From: Loktanella fryxellensis
GTDB lineage: Bacteria; Pseudomonadota; Alphaproteobacteria; Rhodobacterales; Rhodobacteraceae
Reading direction: 5' to 3'
Length of the DNA stretch: 48,543 nt
Assembly (NCBI RefSeq): GCF_900110065.1
Contig: NZ_FOCI01000023.1
Span: 1 to 48,543, forward strand
Numbering within the stretch: position 1 is the first letter of the stretch; the number at the start of each line of letters is the position of its first letter. The notes under the pieces were generated by a model. It was not told the origin of the DNA. It was given only the letters and a program-made list of their open reading frames with translations, and did not search any database. Shown here in pieces: positions 18,104-26,051 of the stretch. The translations under genes and the position numbers were made by a program.

Positions 18104-18543
18104 CAGCGGAACCGCGTGCCGATCAGGTTGGTCAGCAGCGCGGCAGCCAGCGACCCCAGCACCAGCAGCAGCAGGATCGCGGGGTCCGCGAACTGCTGCC
18201 CATCGTCGATCATGTTGGCAAAGACGCCGATCACCGCGTCCGTCGGGCCGTCGTAGCGTCCACGCATGCTGTCGGCGATCATCCGGCGCGCGCCGATGAT
18301 GAACAGGACCCAGAACGCCAGCGCCGCCGCCGCCGTCAATCCGGTCCCGATGGCGACGCCCGTCCGTTGATTAACGCGGGTTCCCACAAGGATCCAGCCG
18401 ACGAGCAGGCCCGTGCCGACGCACGTGGCCGCCCAATAGTCCGGAACGCGCCCCGCATCGAAGAACGGTATCAACAACCATGCAAGCACCCCGCCCAACA
18501 GGGCATAGGCCATGGCGCCCGTCAGCCGTCCAGCAGTTGGCAT
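18103..18543 (-). CDS. trgA: TrgA family membrane protein (tellurite resistance locus)
   Basis: 146-residue inner-membrane protein with four predicted helices: MAYALLGGVLAWLLIPFF, YWAATCVGTGLLVGWILVG, GLTAAAALAFWVLFIIGA and AILLLLVLGSLAAALLTNLI. It starts MPTAGRLTGAMAYAL and contains RRMIADSMRGRYDGP, typical of the TrgA family. The function is not biochemically defined; in R. sphaeroides trgAB contributes to high-level tellurite resistance. The start has a purine-rich GGGGGACC upstream. It follows cfa by 27 bp and overlaps trgB, so the operon may begin at cfa. Confidence 0.9.
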   Translation of the reverse strand: MPTAGRLTGAMAYALLGGVLAWLLIPFFDAGRVPDYWAATCVGTGLLVGWILVGTRVNQRTGVAIGTGLTAAAALAFWVLFIIGARRMIADSMRGRYDGPTDAVIGVFANMIDDGQQFADPAILLLLVLGSLAAALLTNLIGTRFR

Positions 18544-18570
18544 GGGTGGTCCCCCGGTGCGCGCACCACT

Positions 18571-19779
18571 TCAGGCGCTGCGCGTGATCGTGATCTGTGT
18601 CACGTCGCAGTTTTCACTGGCAAAGGTCGCGGCGCAAGAGGTGAGGTAGAAATTCCACATCCGCCGGAACCGATCGTCGAAGCCGAGCGCCGACACCTTG
18701 TCCCACTTGGCGTTAAACGTGTCGTGCCAGCGCCGCAGGGTGACGGCATAGCTTTGCCCGAACTCGACCGAGCGGACAACGCGCAGGTCGTTGCGCCCGA
18801 TCTCGGCCTTCAAGGCGCCGGGGCTGGGCAGCATGCCGCCCGGAAAGATGTATTTCTGGATGAAATCGGGTCCGCGCTTGTAGACTTCCCATCGACGGTC
18901 GGCGACGGTGATGATCTGCAATGTCGCATTTGCGCCGGGTTTCAGGCGGTCGCGGACGGTCTTGAAATAGACGGGCCAGTATTGCTCGCCCACCGCCTCG
19001 AACATCTCGATGCTGGCGATCCCGTCATAGATCCCCGTCTCGTCCCGGTAATCCTGCAACTTGAAGGTCACGCGGTCGGACAGACCGGCCTTCTCGATGC
19101 GGTCGACGGCGTATTTGAACTGCTCCTTGCTGATCGTCAGCGCGGTCACGCGCAGCCCGCGTTCGGCGGCGGCGTATTCGGCGAAGCCACCCCAGCCGCA
19201 CCCGATCTCGAGCACATGATCGCCGGGTTTCACGCCCATCTGGTCGACCATGGAGGCATATTTGGCGATCTGCGCCTTTTCCATGTCCTCCTGACCCGTC
19301 TCGAACTTGGCCGAGGAATAGGTCATCGTGTCGTCCAGCCACAGGCCGTAGAAATCGTTGCCCAGATCGTAATGGTATTCGATGTTCTTGCGGGCCTGTT
19401 TCTTGGAGTTGCTCTGGAACCAGAACCGGATCCGCTCGAACGTCCGCACGAGGAACTGGCCGGGAAACCCGTCATAGAGGTCTTCCGCGTCATCGTGGAT
19501 CAGATCCATGAAGGCCATCAGATCGGGCGTCGACCACCAGCCGTCCAGATAGGCGTCGCACAGGCCCAGATCGCCTTCTCGCACCATGCGGGCGAACACG
19601 TCCGCATCGTGTACTACGACTTCGGCCACGTGGCCGGGCTGCGCCCCCTCGGCCCGAAAGCGGCGACCGTCGGGCAGAACCACATCCAGCCGCCCGCGTT
19701 TCAGCGCACCCATCATCTTGAAGACAGTTGCAAAGTAACGTGGCAGGCCGTCTTGCCCGTCAGTCGTCGTCAAAATCAT
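18571..19779 (-). CDS. cfa: Cyclopropane-fatty-acyl-phospholipid synthase family methyltransferase
   Basis: 402-residue SAM-dependent enzyme that adds a methylene bridge to unsaturated acyl chains of membrane phospholipids. The SAM motif VLEIGCGWGGFAEYA is near residue 195. The family signatures are NIEYHYDLGNDFYGLWLD, TYSSAKF, ASIEMFEAVG and QKYIFPGGMLPS. It is the first gene of a minus-strand cluster leading into trgAB-cysK, 27 bp from trgA. It is divergent from the desaturase gene at 20032, with 252 bp between them that should hold both promoters. The length is normal. Confidence 0.94.
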   Translation of the reverse strand: MILTTTDGQDGLPRYFATVFKMMGALKRGRLDVVLPDGRRFRAEGAQPGHVAEVVVHDADVFARMVREGDLGLCDAYLDGWWSTPDLMAFMDLIHDDAEDLYDGFPGQFLVRTFERIRFWFQSNSKKQARKNIEYHYDLGNDFYGLWLDDTMTYSSAKFETGQEDMEKAQIAKYASMVDQMGVKPGDHVLEIGCGWGGFAEYAAAERGLRVTALTISKEQFKYAVDRIEKAGLSDRVTFKLQDYRDETGIYDGIASIEMFEAVGEQYWPVYFKTVRDRLKPGANATLQIITVADRRWEVYKRGPDFIQKYIFPGGMLPSPGALKAEIGRNDLRVVRSVEFGQSYAVTLRRWHDTFNAKWDKVSALGFDDRFRRMWNFYLTSCAATFASENCDVTQITITRSA

Positions 19780-20031
19780 GCCAGGTCCTGTCTGTCGCCT
19801 GCGCCTCGTGTGCGGGCGCTTGTCTTGTTTTAATCATTTAATCGGTGAAGTCACGCAAGCGCGCCGATTTAGTTGCTGCCCCTGTCGTTACCGTGACCAA
19901 ACATCACCGGCCAGCGGCGCGTGCGCGGCCATCGGTCGCAATGCCGTGCGTCCGGTGTCGCGGAATTGTCTTGTGATCCACCACATCTCGTTTATCGCGG
20001 TGTCCATGCCCCCAATGGACAGACGCAAGAC
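19780..20031. promoter_or_regulatory. Divergent promoter region between cfa and the desaturase gene
   Basis: 252 bases with no gene. An AT-rich patch at about 19829-19845 stands out in the GC-rich surroundings. On the minus strand it offers TTGCGT, a 17-base gap and GATTAA as a weak candidate promoter for cfa. TGATCC at 19974-19979 could be half of an ECF-type promoter for the desaturase, but I see no matching -10. No strong ribosome binding site is visible before the desaturase ATG. Confidence 0.35.
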
Positions 20032-21051
20032 ATGACCCGGACGACACCCGCGCCGCCCGAAACCGCCCGTGACTGGGTACGCATCCTCGCCGCTTACCGC
20101 GATCCTGACACCCGCCGCAGCGCGTGGGAACTCAGCATCACGCTGGCCGCCTTTGCCGCATTGTGGGTCGCCGCATGGTTCGCCCTGCAGGTCCACTGGT
20201 CGCTGGCGCTGGCCGTCGGCATCGTGAACGGCGGCTTCCTCGTGCGGTTGTTCGCGATCCAGCACGACTGCGGGCACGGGTCGTTCTTCGTGAACCGCCA
20301 CCTCAGCGACTGGACGGGGCGGCTCTTGGGCATCGTCACGCTGACGCCCTACGACGTGTGGCGGCGCACCCATGCGATCCACCATTCGCATGCCGGCAAC
20401 CTCGACCATCGCGGCATCGGCGACGTGACGACGCTGACGGTCGAGGAGTATCGCGCCCTGTCGCCCCTGCGGCGACTGGCGTACCGGCTGTATCGCCACC
20501 CGCTGGTGATGTTCGGTCTGGGGCCGAGCTATCTTTTCCTGCTGCAGAACCGCCTGCCGCTGGGTCTGATGACGCAAGGCGCGCGCTATTGGTTGTCGGC
20601 AATGCTGACCAACCTCGCCATCGGCCTCATCGTGGCCGCGACGTGGTGGGGCGGCGGCTGGCTGGCGGTCGCGGTCGTGTTCTTTCCGCCGATCCTGATC
20701 GCCGCATCGGCGGGCGTCTGGCTGTTCTACGTCCAGCACCAGTTCGAGACGACGATGTGGGAACAGGACCCCGACTGGCAGTTGCACGAAGCGGCGCTGC
20801 ACGGCAGTTCGCACTATGACCTGCCGCAGCCGCTGGCGTGGATGACCGCCAACATTGGCATCCACCACGTGCATCACCTCTACAGCCGGATCCCGTTCTA
20901 TCGGTTGCCCGACGTGTTGCGCGACCATAAGGAACTGGTCGAGGTCAGCCGCATGACCCTGCGCCAAAGCCTGCGCTGCGCATCACTCGACCTGTGGGAC
21001 GCGCAGTCGAACCGGCTGATCTCGTTCCGGCAAGCCCACGCGACCGCCTAG
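20032..21051 (+). CDS. Fatty acid desaturase, omega-6/DesA type
   Basis: 339-residue membrane di-iron desaturase that introduces double bonds into acyl chains. The three histidine boxes are present: HDCGH (78-82), HAIHH (114-118) and HHVHH (about 278-282). Membrane helices lie between the boxes (ITLAAFAALWVAAWFALQV, SAMLTNLAIGLIVAATWW, VFFPPILIAASAGVWLFYV). The start at 20032 gives MTRTTPAPPETARDW; an in-frame extension upstream lacks desaturase features. The stop overlaps the photolyase stop on the other strand through a shared CTAG (21048-21051). Lying beside cfa, it suggests local control of membrane lipid unsaturation and cyclopropanation. Confidence 0.93.
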   Translation: MTRTTPAPPETARDWVRILAAYRDPDTRRSAWELSITLAAFAALWVAAWFALQVHWSLALAVGIVNGGFLVRLFAIQHDCGHGSFFVNRHLSDWTGRLLGIVTLTPYDVWRRTHAIHHSHAGNLDHRGIGDVTTLTVEEYRALSPLRRLAYRLYRHPLVMFGLGPSYLFLLQNRLPLGLMTQGARYWLSAMLTNLAIGLIVAATWWGGGWLAVAVVFFPPILIAASAGVWLFYVQHQFETTMWEQDPDWQLHEAALHGSSHYDLPQPLAWMTANIGIHHVHHLYSRIPFYRLPDVLRDHKELVEVSRMTLRQSLRCASLDLWDAQSNRLISFRQAHATA

Positions 21052-22469
21052 AACCCGCGTTTTTCATAGGCGTCGAGGGCGGCCTTGCGGCCATCCTCGG
21101 CGCTGACGATCGGATCGGGATAGGCGTCGTCCGGCGACATGTTCCACTGCAGTGGAATCGCGTCGTAGAACTGCAGCGCCGTCCCGCTGGGCTTGGCATA
21201 CTCTTCCGCCAGCCACGCCTTGCCGTAGGCACCGCCCTTGTCGAACTTCTCGAGCTGCGTGACCGGGTTGAACACGCGGAAGTAGGGGGCCGCATCAGGC
21301 CCCGATCCCGCCGCCCACTGCCAGCCCATCGCGTTGCTGGCCGGGTCCCAGTCGATCAACTGTTCCGCGAACCAGTCCAGACCGATCTTCCAGTCGGTCA
21401 TCAGGTGCTTCGTCAGATAGCTCGCGACGATCATCCGGCCCCGATTGTGCATCCGCCCCGTCACCTGCAATTCGCGCATCGCCGCATCGACGAACCGGAT
21501 GCCCGTGCGCCCCTGCTGCCAGGCCTGCACCTCCTTGCGTCGCGCGTCGGTGTTCCAGGGAAAGGCGTCCCAATCCTCTTTCCAGTTGCCGCTGACGATG
21601 CGGGGCGTGTGGTGGACGAGGTGGTAGGCGAACTCGCGCCACACGAGCTCCTTGAGGAATACCTCGGCCTCCCCCTTGCCGTCGTGCAGGGCACGCTGGC
21701 CCGCGTGCCAGCAGGCATGGGGGCTGATTTCACCGTAGGTCAGGTTTTCCGACAGGCCGGACGTGCCGTCGACGCCCGGCAGGTCGCGGGCGGTGGCATA
21801 GTCCGCGACCCGGTGCGCGATGAACGCGCCAAGGCGGCTGGTCGCCGCAGCCTCGCCCATGGTGCAGTGCGACAGGACCACGTCGTGGCCGCGCCGCATG
21901 TCGGCACCCATGCGCCAGTCGTCCAGATTGTCGCTGGCGGGCCATGTGTCGGGGGCCGGGATTTTGCCCGGTACAGGCAGGGTCGCGCGGATGTCGGTGT
22001 CGCGCACCGCCTTCCACATCGGCGTATAGACCTTGTAGAAGCCGCCCGTCTTGGTCTCGACGTCCCACGGCTCGAACAGCAGGTGGCCGGCGAAACTGCG
22101 GGCGTCGATGCCGTCGCCCTTCAGCGCGGCCTTCACCGCGGTGTCGCGTGCCTTGGCGTCGGGATCGTAAAGGCGCGACCACCAGACGGCGGTCGCCCCC
22201 GTCTCCTTCACCAAGGCCCGCAGGACCTCCAGCGCGTCGCCCTTGCGCAAGGTCAGGCCCGAGGACTTGCCTTTCAGGCTGTCCCGCAAGGCCGCCACTG
22301 ACAGACCGAGGCGAAAGCGCGGTGCGGCGCCCTGCCCGGCCACGACCTGATCATGGATGAACACGGGGATGACCGGGCGACCTGCGGCGCAGGCTTCGGT
22401 CAAGGCGGGGTGGTCGCCCAGCCGCAGGTCGCGGCGGAACCACAGGATAAGGGGGGATGTATCTGTCAT
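21048..22469 (-). CDS. phrB: Deoxyribodipyrimidine photolyase (CPD photolyase)
   Basis: 473-residue flavoprotein that repairs UV-induced pyrimidine dimers using blue light. The N-terminal antenna domain starts LILWFRRDLRLGDHPAL. The FAD-binding domain shows RTGIRFVDAAMREL, TGRMHNRGRMIVASYLTKHL and DWKIGLDWFAEQLIDWDP, then SNAMGWQWAAGSGPDAAPYF. It has the length of class I CPD photolyases, but an antenna-lacking or 6-4 function cannot be excluded by eye. The start MTDTSPLIL at 22469 is preferred over the ATG at 22490 because homologous proteins start close to the LILWFRRDLR strand. It is convergent with the desaturase and follows the BCCT gene by 73 bp. Confidence 0.95.
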   Translation of the reverse strand: MTDTSPLILWFRRDLRLGDHPALTEACAAGRPVIPVFIHDQVVAGQGAAPRFRLGLSVAALRDSLKGKSSGLTLRKGDALEVLRALVKETGATAVWWSRLYDPDAKARDTAVKAALKGDGIDARSFAGHLLFEPWDVETKTGGFYKVYTPMWKAVRDTDIRATLPVPGKIPAPDTWPASDNLDDWRMGADMRRGHDVVLSHCTMGEAAATSRLGAFIAHRVADYATARDLPGVDGTSGLSENLTYGEISPHACWHAGQRALHDGKGEAEVFLKELVWREFAYHLVHHTPRIVSGNWKEDWDAFPWNTDARRKEVQAWQQGRTGIRFVDAAMRELQVTGRMHNRGRMIVASYLTKHLMTDWKIGLDWFAEQLIDWDPASNAMGWQWAAGSGPDAAPYFRVFNPVTQLEKFDKGGAYGKAWLAEEYAKPSGTALQFYDAIPLQWNMSPDDAYPDPIVSAEDGRKAALDAYEKRGF

Positions 22470-22511
22470 ACGCGGCAACCTAGTGCGCATGGCGGTGCTT
22501 CAACGCCTGTG

Positions 22512-22533
22512 GGGCGGCATTTGCACGCCGCCC
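22512..22533 (-). terminator. GC hairpin downstream of the BCCT gene
   Basis: GGGCGGC and GCCGCCC pair with an eight-base loop, starting 9 bases after the BCCT stop on the minus strand. No U-tract follows, so it may be a weak terminator, an RNA stabiliser or a pause site before the photolyase gene. Confidence 0.4.
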
Positions 22534-22542
22534 TGCATTTCG

Positions 22543-24192
22543 TCATTCCGCCGGGATGGTCGTGGTGTCCTGCCCTTCGGCACGCCTGCGCCCGTCGCGG
22601 ATCAGCGCCTTGAGCAGCGAGACCGCCATCAGCACCATGACGAGGCTGAACGGCAACGCTCCGATGATCATGGCGGTGTTGATCGCATCGAGACCCCCTG
22701 CCACCAGCAGCGCCCCGATCGCCAGCGCCAGTATGACGCCCCACATGACGATGTGGACCCGACCCTTCTGACTGTCGTCGCCGGCGGCGGCGATGGTGTT
22801 GACGATCAGGATCGCACTGTCGGCGGAGGTGATCAGATAGGTCAGCAGCAGGACCACGATCACGGTGCTCATCGCCACGGCCCATCCGGGCGACAGCATC
22901 ACCTCGATCATGGCAAAGAGCTGGCTGGAGATCTCTACCCCGGTGATCGCATCGCCCGCGCCGCCGTTCAGCGTCAGGTCGATGGCCGTGCCACCGGCGA
23001 TGGCGAACCAGATGCAGCACATCGCCGTCGGCGCGATCATGGCCCCCAGGATGAACTCGCGCACCGTGCGCCCCTTGCTGATCCGCGCAAGGAACAGGCC
23101 CACGAAAGGCGCGAAGGCGATCCACCATGCCCAGTAGAAGATCGTCCAGTCGCCCTGCCAACCCGCCAGCGCATCGACCACGCCACCCGTGCCGTCACCG
23201 CGGAACAGCCGCACCGACATCCACGGCAGCGCCGTCAGGTAATCCCACAGACCCACCGCCAACCCGCGCAGCGCGAACAGCGTCGATCCGAACACCAGCA
23301 GGAACGCGAGGATGAAGAACGACAGCCCCATGTTGACGTTTGACAGCCACTTGATCCCGCGACCGACGCCCGACAGGGCAGAGATCACCGACAGCGTCAT
23401 GACAACGCCAAGTGCGGCCAGCATGGCGCTGACCGTCGGGACGCCGTCCTGCATCAGCCACTCCGCGCCCGTGATGTAGAAGACGCCCGATGCGAACTGC
23501 GACACGCCGTAGCCGATGGTCACCGCCACGCCGAGGATCGTGGCCACGACCGCCACGACGTCGATGACGTGGCCGAGCGGCCCTTCCAGCGCGCGACCGA
23601 ACAGCGGCGTGAGGCCGGACCGGATCGTCAGCGGCAGCCCGCGCGCATAGGAGAAGAACGCCAGCGACAGCCCGACGATGGCATAGCAGGCCCAGGCCGA
23701 CAGGCCCCAGTGCAGGAACGACCATTTGAACGCGTCGCGGACATTGTCTGCCCCGTTCGCGGTGGTCAGACCTCGGATGACCTCGGGATTGCTGCCGAAG
23801 TGATTGAGCGGTTCCGCCGTGGCATAGGTCAGCATCCCGATGCCGATCCCCGCGCCGAACATCATCGACACCCACGAAAACCAGCGGAACTCAGGCTCGT
23901 CGCCGGGCTGGCCCAGCTTCAACCGCCCGGTGGCGGGCGTCAGCGCCAAGGCAAAGGCGGTGACGATGAAGAAGGTGACGATGGCCATGTACCACGGACC
24001 GGTGTTGGCATCGATGGTGGACCGCACGGCTGTCAGCACATTGCCGGCCGTTTCCGACCAGACCGCGGCCCAGACGATCAGCAGACCGATCGCGATCTTG
24101 GCCCCAAGGGTCACGTATGGGTTGAACCCTTCGTAAAATCCCGTGTCGGCCGTCGTGATGTCGAGATCGCGCAAGGGCGGTTTGATGGTCAT
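22543..24192 (-). CDS. BCCT-family transporter (betaine/choline/carnitine or DMSP)
   Basis: 549-residue secondary transporter with about twelve membrane helices. It carries the BCCT glycine motif MFGAGIGIGM in helix 3 and the family signature FYWAWWIAFAPFVGLFLARI (helix 8), followed by SKGRTVREFILGA. Substrates of this family are glycine betaine, choline, carnitine or dimethylsulfoniopropionate, usually taken up with sodium or protons. The start MTIKPPLRDLDITT at 24192 was chosen as a normal short cytoplasmic N-terminus. Its neighbour is an AcuI-like acrylyl-CoA reductase 102 bp upstream, which makes DMSP a reasonable candidate substrate. That is inference from context only. The C-terminus is short and lacks a long osmosensing tail. 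Confidence 0.93.
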   Translation of the reverse strand: MTIKPPLRDLDITTADTGFYEGFNPYVTLGAKIAIGLLIVWAAVWSETAGNVLTAVRSTIDANTGPWYMAIVTFFIVTAFALALTPATGRLKLGQPGDEPEFRWFSWVSMMFGAGIGIGMLTYATAEPLNHFGSNPEVIRGLTTANGADNVRDAFKWSFLHWGLSAWACYAIVGLSLAFFSYARGLPLTIRSGLTPLFGRALEGPLGHVIDVVAVVATILGVAVTIGYGVSQFASGVFYITGAEWLMQDGVPTVSAMLAALGVVMTLSVISALSGVGRGIKWLSNVNMGLSFFILAFLLVFGSTLFALRGLAVGLWDYLTALPWMSVRLFRGDGTGGVVDALAGWQGDWTIFYWAWWIAFAPFVGLFLARISKGRTVREFILGAMIAPTAMCCIWFAIAGGTAIDLTLNGGAGDAITGVEISSQLFAMIEVMLSPGWAVAMSTVIVVLLLTYLITSADSAILIVNTIAAAGDDSQKGRVHIVMWGVILALAIGALLVAGGLDAINTAMIIGALPFSLVMVLMAVSLLKALIRDGRRRAEGQDTTTIPAE

Positions 24193-24294
24193 CGGATAAG
24201 GTTTCCCGCTCGGGTCAGGTGCATAAGCGGAGGCACCTAGCCCACCAGACCCAGCATGCAAGCGGAAATCCGCCGTTTTGTCACGCGCCGCAGG

Positions 24295-25278
24295 TCACGC
24301 GTTCACGTCCACCACAACGCGCCCCCGCACCCGGCCCGCCAGAATGTCGGCCCCCAGCCGCGGCAGATCGGACAGGGTGGCGGGCACGATCATCGCCTCC
24401 AGCCTGTCCAGCGGCAGGTCGCGTGCGATGCGCGCCCACGCCTTTTGCCGCGCCACGAAGGGCTGCATCACGCTGTCGATGCCCAGCAGGTTCACGCCGC
24501 GCAGCAGGAACGGGATTACCGTCGCGGGCAGGTCGGACCCGCCCGCCAGCCCCACCGCCGCGACCGAGGCGCCATAGCGCATCTGCCCCAGCACGCGGGC
24601 CAGCATGGCACCGCCGACCGCGTCGACGCAGCCGCCCCACCGCTCCGCCTCCAGCGGTTTGCGTGAAGTTTCGGCCAGATCGGCGCGCGCCACGACTTCG
24701 GTCGCGCCAAGGCTCATCAGGTAATCCGCCGCCTCGGGCCGCCCGGTGACGGCGGCGACCGGATGCCCGAGTGCGGCCAGCAGCGCGGTGGCGACGGACC
24801 CCACGCCGCCCGCCGCCCCGGTGACCAGCACGGGACCGTCCTTGATGCCGTGATCCTCCAGCGCCATGACGGCCAGCATGGCCGTCAGGCCCGCCGTGCC
24901 CACCGCCATCGCCTGCCGCGGTGTCAGCCCGTCAGGCAGCGGCACCAGCCAGTCCGCATCCACCCGCGCCTTCTGCGCATACCCGCCCCAGCGCGCCTCG
25001 CCCACGCGCCAGCCGGTCAGCACGACGCGGTCGCCGGGGGCATAGCGGGGATCGTCCGATACCTCGACCGTGCCGGCGAAATCGATGCCGGGCACGTGCG
25101 GCCATGTCCGCACCAGCCCGCCACCGGACCCAAGGCACAGCCCGTCCTTGTAGTTCACGGTCGAACACTCGATTGCCACCGTCACGTTGCCTGCGGGCAA
25201 CCGGTCGACGGCGATGCGCTGCACCCCGGCCCGCACCTGTCCGTCGGCGTCCTTGTCCACGATCAGCGCGTCGAACAT
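24295..25278 (-). CDS. acuI: AcuI-like acrylyl-CoA reductase (MDR family)
   Basis: 327-residue NADPH-dependent oxidoreductase of the medium-chain dehydrogenase family without catalytic zinc. AcuI reduces acryloyl-CoA to propionyl-CoA and detoxifies acrylate made from DMSP. The sequence has ECSTVNYKDGLCLGSGGGLV and the nucleotide-binding segment TGAAGGVGSVATALLA. It also has GTAGLTAMLAVMALEDHG and the C-terminal LLRGVNLLGIDSV, all typical of the YhdH/AcuI group. The start at 25278 has AGGGAG nearby; a GTG 21 bases upstream is less likely. It lies between the BCCT transporter and the DinB-like gene, all on the minus strand. E. coli YhdH-type quinone reductase activity is an alternative. Confidence 0.88.
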   Translation of the reverse strand: MFDALIVDKDADGQVRAGVQRIAVDRLPAGNVTVAIECSTVNYKDGLCLGSGGGLVRTWPHVPGIDFAGTVEVSDDPRYAPGDRVVLTGWRVGEARWGGYAQKARVDADWLVPLPDGLTPRQAMAVGTAGLTAMLAVMALEDHGIKDGPVLVTGAAGGVGSVATALLAALGHPVAAVTGRPEAADYLMSLGATEVVARADLAETSRKPLEAERWGGCVDAVGGAMLARVLGQMRYGASVAAVGLAGGSDLPATVIPFLLRGVNLLGIDSVMQPFVARQKAWARIARDLPLDRLEAMIVPATLSDLPRLGADILAGRVRGRVVVDVNA

Positions 25279-25303
25279 GTCGTCCACTCCCTCTTGCACG
25301 CTT

Positions 25304-25807
25304 TCACTCCTCCGGCATCAGGAACAGTGCGGTGGGCGGCAGCGCATGGCCCACCGCCCCCAGCACCTGCCGCACCCGTGCGCGCAGGTCGGTCTGCTGG
25401 GTGAACAGATGGATCACGCAGGCATCACGCGGCACGATCACGTCGCTGTGCCTGCTGATCGACCAGAAGGCGATCTGCCCGTGCAGATCGACCGTCGCCA
25501 GCGTGTCAGCCCACATCCGCAGCGCGCCGTCGGTGCGGAACCGCTCGGCCCACCACGCGGCGGGCGTGGCGGTCAGATCGACGGCCTCAAGCTCCGTCAC
25601 CGGGGGCGGCGTCATCTTGTACAGGCGCGACAGCCACATCCGGTCCAGCCACAGCAGATGGTTCAGCGTGCCCAGCACCGATCCCTGCGGCAGGCCCGCA
25701 TCGTCGGTCAGGACCGACTGCGACAGCGGCTCCATCACGGCCCACAGGCTGCGGTTCTGCCAGGCGTTGTAACGTGCCATCCGGCGACAATAGGCGCGGT
25801 CGATCAT
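25304..25807 (-). CDS. DinB-family protein with altered metal site
   Basis: 167-residue protein of the DinB/YfiT four-helix fold. Members are metal-binding proteins, some of them thiol-dependent transferases. The start MIDRAYCRRMARYNAWQNRS and the segment GSVLGTLNHLLWLDRMWLSR are typical, with one metal-site histidine in NHLLW. The second half normally reads HxxNHQTHHRG, but here it is HLFTQQTDLRARV, so two expected histidines are replaced by Gln and Asp/Leu. The protein may not bind metal in the usual way. The start at 25807 is chosen because upstream codons do not look like the family. It is separated from acuI by 25 bp and probably co-transcribed with it. Confidence 0.85.
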   Translation of the reverse strand: MIDRAYCRRMARYNAWQNRSLWAVMEPLSQSVLTDDAGLPQGSVLGTLNHLLWLDRMWLSRLYKMTPPPVTELEAVDLTATPAAWWAERFRTDGALRMWADTLATVDLHGQIAFWSISRHSDVIVPRDACVIHLFTQQTDLRARVRQVLGAVGHALPPTALFLMPEE

Positions 25808-26051
25808 CGCGGCAGGCCTCCCTGATCGGTCGCGCCCCACCTGCCACACCCTGATCGCATGTCCACCACTCCGCCCTGTCGCTGGCCACCATGCTGACAC
25901 GGAACCGGGCCGGCTGAAAAGTCCGCAAATACATATCCTGCCTGCAAAATCGGCAAACGGCGCAGCAACGGGCCGCGCCCGGCCATTCCTGCTTGCCCGT
26001 CCCTGTTCCGCCCCCTAACGTCACCTGCGGAACACGAAGGAGGACCTGACG

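Noticed and set aside
19780-22542. RpoE (singlet oxygen) regulon for cfa and photolyase
   Set aside because: Related genes belong to this regulon in R. sphaeroides, but I found no TGATC box with a matching -10 upstream of cfa or phrB. A lone TGATCC before the desaturase has no partner at the right spacing.
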